Shown piece by piece: positions 6,093-7,713 of a DNA stretch of 7,713 nucleotides. Source of the DNA: Lysobacterales bacterium (lineage in GTDB: Bacteria; Pseudomonadota; Gammaproteobacteria; Xanthomonadales; SZUA-5). Within the stretch, counting starts at the first letter, position 1; every line of letters begins with the position of its first letter. The notes beneath the pieces are model-generated. The model worked only from the letters and a program-made list of their open reading frames with translations, made no database searches and had not been told where the DNA came from. Both the position numbers and the translations under genes were made by a program. The DNA lies in assembly GCA_024710675.1 (NCBI GenBank), contig JANJUH010000359.1, positions 1-7,713 of the forward strand, read 5' to 3'.

Positions 6093-6862
6093 AGGGTCTC
6101 CCCGTCTGCCAGGGTCAGCACCTCGAAACCGTCCTCGGTCACCAGCACCGTGTGTTCCCACTGCGCCGACAGCGTGCGGTCCTTGGTCACCACGGTCCAG
6201 CCATCGGGCAGGAGCTTCACCTGGCGCGCACCGGCATTGACCATCGGCTCGATCGTGAAGGTCATGCCTGGCCGCAGTTCCTCGGCCTTGCCACGCGCGG
6301 GATCGTAGTAGTGGAGAACCTGAGGGTCTTCGTGGAAGCGCTCGCCGATGCCGTGCCCACAGTACTCGCGCACCACCGAGAATCGCTCCGCCTCGACGAA
6401 TCGCTGGATGCTGCGCCCGATCTCGCCGAGGAACTCTCCGGGGCGGACCATCTGGATGCCGAGTTTCATCGCCTTGTAGGTGGTCTCGACCAGTCGCCGC
6501 GCCAGCACGCTCGGCTCGCCTACGTAGAACATCCGGCTGGTGTCGCCGTGGAAGCCGTCCTTGATGACCGTGACGTCGATGTTGATGATGTCACCGTCCT
6601 TGAGCACCTTGGGCCCGGGAATCCCATGGCAGACGACATTGTTGACCGAGGTGCAGATCGAGCGCGGGAAACCCTTGTAGTTGAGGGGTGCGGGGATGCC
6701 GCCCTGAACCTCGGTGATGTAGCGATGGCAGATGCGGTCGAGCTCGTCGGTGCTCACGCCGGCCTTGACGTGCGGCCGGATCATCGCCAGCACCTCCCCT
6801 GCCAGGCGGCCGGCGACGCGCATTTTCTCGATCTGCTCGGGTGTCTTCAGCGTGATGCCCAT
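6089..6862 (-). CDS. map: Type I methionine aminopeptidase
   Basis: Map removes the initiator methionine from new proteins when the second residue is small; it is an essential cytoplasmic metalloenzyme acting near the ribosome exit. The protein has 257 residues (E. coli 264) with a single pita-bread fold. The five metal ligands are all present: Asp96 (INIDVTV), Asp107 (FHGDTS), His170 (CGHGIG), Glu205 (TIEPMV) and Glu236 (AQWEHT). The substrate-contacting His79 (VVCHGIP) and His177 (RFHEDPQ) are also kept. The ATG at 6862 gives the usual MGITLKTPEQIEKMR opening; a GGAG lies only 3 bases upstream, which is tight. The frame continues to an upstream ATG at 6916, but the added residues match nothing in the family. 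It is first in map-glnD-dapD and divergent from rpsB, as in E. coli. Confidence 0.98.
   Translation of the reverse strand: MGITLKTPEQIEKMRVAGRLAGEVLAMIRPHVKAGVSTDELDRICHRYITEVQGGIPAPLNYKGFPRSICTSVNNVVCHGIPGPKVLKDGDIINIDVTVIKDGFHGDTSRMFYVGEPSVLARRLVETTYKAMKLGIQMVRPGEFLGEIGRSIQRFVEAERFSVVREYCGHGIGERFHEDPQVLHYYDPARGKAEELRPGMTFTIEPMVNAGARQVKLLPDGWTVVTKDRTLSAQWEHTVLVTEDGFEVLTLADGETL
6098..6103 (-). promoter_or_regulatory. glnD ribosome binding site, supports a TTG start
   Basis: On the minus strand GGGGAG is followed by ACCCT and TTG at 6092. The TTG shares two bases with the map stop codon (TTGA). This good site, inside the last map codons, is the main reason to place the glnD start here rather than at the GTG at 6161. 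Confidence 0.65.
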
Positions 6863-6886
6863 GGTCTCCGGATTCGCAATACGGCC

Positions 6887-6898
6887 CGCCTGCAGGCG
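6887..6898. repeat. 12-bp perfect palindrome upstream of map
   Basis: The sequence CGCCTGCAGGCG is fully self-complementary and lies 24 bases upstream of the map ATG, so it is in the map leader or promoter. It could be an operator half-site pair or chance in GC-rich DNA. Confidence 0.35.
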
Positions 6899-6918
6899 CG
6901 CCGGGATCGCAAGCATGC

Positions 6919-6944
6919 GGGCTGGAAGGTGGTTTTCCCAGCCC
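6919..6944. repeat. 7-bp inverted repeat between the divergent promoters
   Basis: GGGCTGG (6919-6925) and CCAGCCC (6938-6944) pair perfectly around a 12-base centre. The right arm ends 4 bases before the proposed rpsB -35 box and the left arm is 56 bases upstream of the map ATG. The placement would allow a regulator site or a map leader hairpin; function unknown. Confidence 0.4.
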
Positions 6945-6948
6945 CCGA

Positions 6949-6978
6949 TTGCCCACTTCGTCAGTGACGGGTTATTCT
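6949..6978 (+). promoter_or_regulatory. Putative sigma-70 promoter for rpsB
   Basis: A -35 box TTGCCC (6949-6954) is followed after 17-18 bases by TTATTC/TATTCT (6972-6978), each about 4 of 6 to consensus. The downstream discriminator begins CCCG, a GC-rich type expected for stringently controlled ribosomal promoters. Transcription would start near 6985, giving a leader of about 165 bases. Confidence 0.5.
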
Positions 6979-6984
6979 CCCGAA

Positions 6985-7151
6985 GATTTCTCCGGCCACC
7001 AACCCTGGCCGGAGCATCCGCCGGTATCCCCGGTGAATCCACACACGCGGCGCAACCTGCGCCCGGGCGGTGTCCAGGACGGATCCCGGCCGCAGCCGCG
7101 TGGAGGCCCAACCCGGAGCCCATGCGCTCCAACCGTAACAGGAGTCAGGCA
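6985..7151 (+). ncRNA. Structured rpsB 5' leader, candidate S2 autoregulatory RNA
   Basis: Seen directly: a perfect 8-bp hairpin CTCCGGCC / GGCCGGAG (6990-6997 with 7007-7014, 9-base loop) at the expected transcript start, a GCGCA-ACC-TGCGC hairpin (7050-7062), and further GC-rich complementarity before the Shine-Dalgarno site. In E. coli the rpsB-tsf leader (overlapping the t44 RNA family) lies in the same place, and ribosomal protein S2 represses its own operon through it. Equivalence here is inferred from position and structure only; the start at 6985 follows from the predicted promoter. Confidence 0.45.
7140..7144 (+). promoter_or_regulatory. rpsB ribosome binding site
   Basis: AGGAG is followed by TCAGGCA and the ATG at 7152, a spacing of 7 bases. 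It favours this ATG over an in-frame ATG 30 bases upstream (7122), whose nearest GGAG is only 3 bases away. Confidence 0.85.
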
Positions 7152-7713
7152 ATGCCCAACGTCACCATGCGCCAGATGCTCGAAGCTGGCGTGCATTTCG
7201 GTCACCAGACCCGCTACTGGAACCCCAAGATGGGTCCGTACATCTTCGGTGCCCGCGGCAAGATCCACATCGTCAACCTCGAGAAGACGATGCCGCTGTT
7301 CCACGACGCGATGAACTTTGTCAGCGGCCTCGCGCAGCGCCGCAGCACCATTCTCTTCGTCGGCACCAAGCGCTCGGCGCGCGACACCGTGAAGGAAGAG
7401 GCGGCGCGTTGCGGCATGCCCTACGTCGCGCAGCGCTGGCTGGGCGGCATGCTGACCAATTTCCGCACCGTCAAGCAGTCGATCCAGCGCCTGAAGGAGC
7501 TCGAGCAGCAGAGCACCGACGGCAGCTGGGAGCGCCTGGTCAAGCACGAGGTGCTGGGCCTGAAGCGCGAGATGGAAAAACTCGACCAGTCGCTGGGTGG
7601 CATCAAGAACATGTCCGGCCTGCCGGACGCCCTCTTCGTGATCGACACCGGCCACGAGGAGATCGCGATCAAGGAAGCGCGCAAGCTCGGCATCCCGGTC
7701 ATCGGCATCGTCG
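7152..7713 (+). CDS. rpsB: 30S ribosomal protein S2, 3' end missing
   Basis: S2 binds the 30S subunit late in assembly and, in E. coli, recruits S1. The first 187 codons are visible; the gene runs past the window end (E. coli S2 is 241 residues). The sequence is nearly collinear with the E. coli protein: MRQMLEAGVHFGHQTRYWNP near the N-terminus, the IFGARGKIHIVNLEKT segment, ILFVGTKR, RWLGGMLTNF, the helical hairpin around residues 105-150, and GGIKNMSGLPDALFVIDT. It starts at 7152 with a strong ribosome site. In most proteobacteria tsf (elongation factor Ts) follows in the same operon, so it is expected just beyond the window. Confidence 0.98.
   Translation, partial: MPNVTMRQMLEAGVHFGHQTRYWNPKMGPYIFGARGKIHIVNLEKTMPLFHDAMNFVSGLAQRRSTILFVGTKRSARDTVKEEAARCGMPYVAQRWLGGMLTNFRTVKQSIQRLKELEQQSTDGSWERLVKHEVLGLKREMEKLDQSLGGIKNMSGLPDALFVIDTGHEEIAIKEARKLGIPVIGIV

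Larger units (their letters stand above)
6863..7151. other. Divergent map/rpsB intergenic region
   Basis: This 289-base non-coding stretch separates map (leftward) from rpsB (rightward) and must hold both promoters. The rpsB half has a plausible sigma-70 promoter and a hairpin-rich leader. The map half has a 12-bp perfect palindrome and a 7-bp stem-loop. I could not pick a convincing -35/-10 pair for map. I see no convincing small gene here; ORFs crossing it are out-of-frame shadows. Confidence 0.8.

Noticed and set aside
6159..6161. GTG at 6161 as the glnD start
   Set aside because: It has no ribosome binding site and the extra 23 residues are a low-complexity translation of map coding sequence in another frame.
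3561..6308. 915-codon open frame on the plus strand, antisense to glnD and map
   Set aside because: It lies opposite an unmistakable glnD; its translation is rich in Arg, Gln, Ala, Gly and Pro with no recognisable domain. Long antisense frames are expected opposite GC-rich genes. The same holds for the plus-strand frames at 2803-4146 and 5003-6967.

Overview
The window is high-GC DNA (by eye about two thirds G+C) from a proteobacterium, most likely a gammaproteobacterium near the Xanthomonadales/Lysobacterales. Three things point there: the map-glnD-dapD block divergent from rpsB, which is the E. coli arrangement; protein sequences close to the E. coli versions of Map, DapD, GlnD and RpsB; and GTAG-headed REP palindromes of the kind common in Xanthomonadales and pseudomonads. 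The lineage is inferred from these features only.

Left third, plus strand (2-2475): a 5'-truncated ECF-type sigma-70 factor overlaps by 4 bases (ATGA) a 314-residue single-pass membrane protein with no cysteine, probably its non-classical anti-sigma partner. After 42 bases comes an exported cyclophilin-type prolyl isomerase with a 130-residue Trp/Gly-rich C-terminal domain of unknown function. The three genes could form one envelope-related transcription unit, but no promoter is visible because the window opens inside the sigma gene.

Convergent gap (2476-2649): two REP doublets (REPIN-like) lie in opposite orientation. A separate short hairpin next to them overlaps the dapD stop codon. Together they fill the space between the two convergent transcription units.

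Right two thirds, minus strand (6862 down to 2650): map (methionine aminopeptidase), glnD (PII uridylyltransferase/uridylyl-removing enzyme) and dapD (tetrahydrodipicolinate N-succinyltransferase) are packed into one operon. glnD most likely starts at a TTG that overlaps the map stop codon (TTGA), and dapD starts 2 bases after the glnD stop. All recognised catalytic residues are present.

Far right: a 289-base divergent intergenic region carries a plausible rpsB promoter and a structured 5' leader, at the position where E. coli has the S2-autoregulated rpsB leader (t44 region). rpsB itself runs off the window end.

Most of the window is conserved housekeeping DNA. I see no new defence system or mobile-element cargo. 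The least explained parts are the sigma/membrane protein/cyclophilin trio, the cyclophilin C-terminal domain and the REP cluster.
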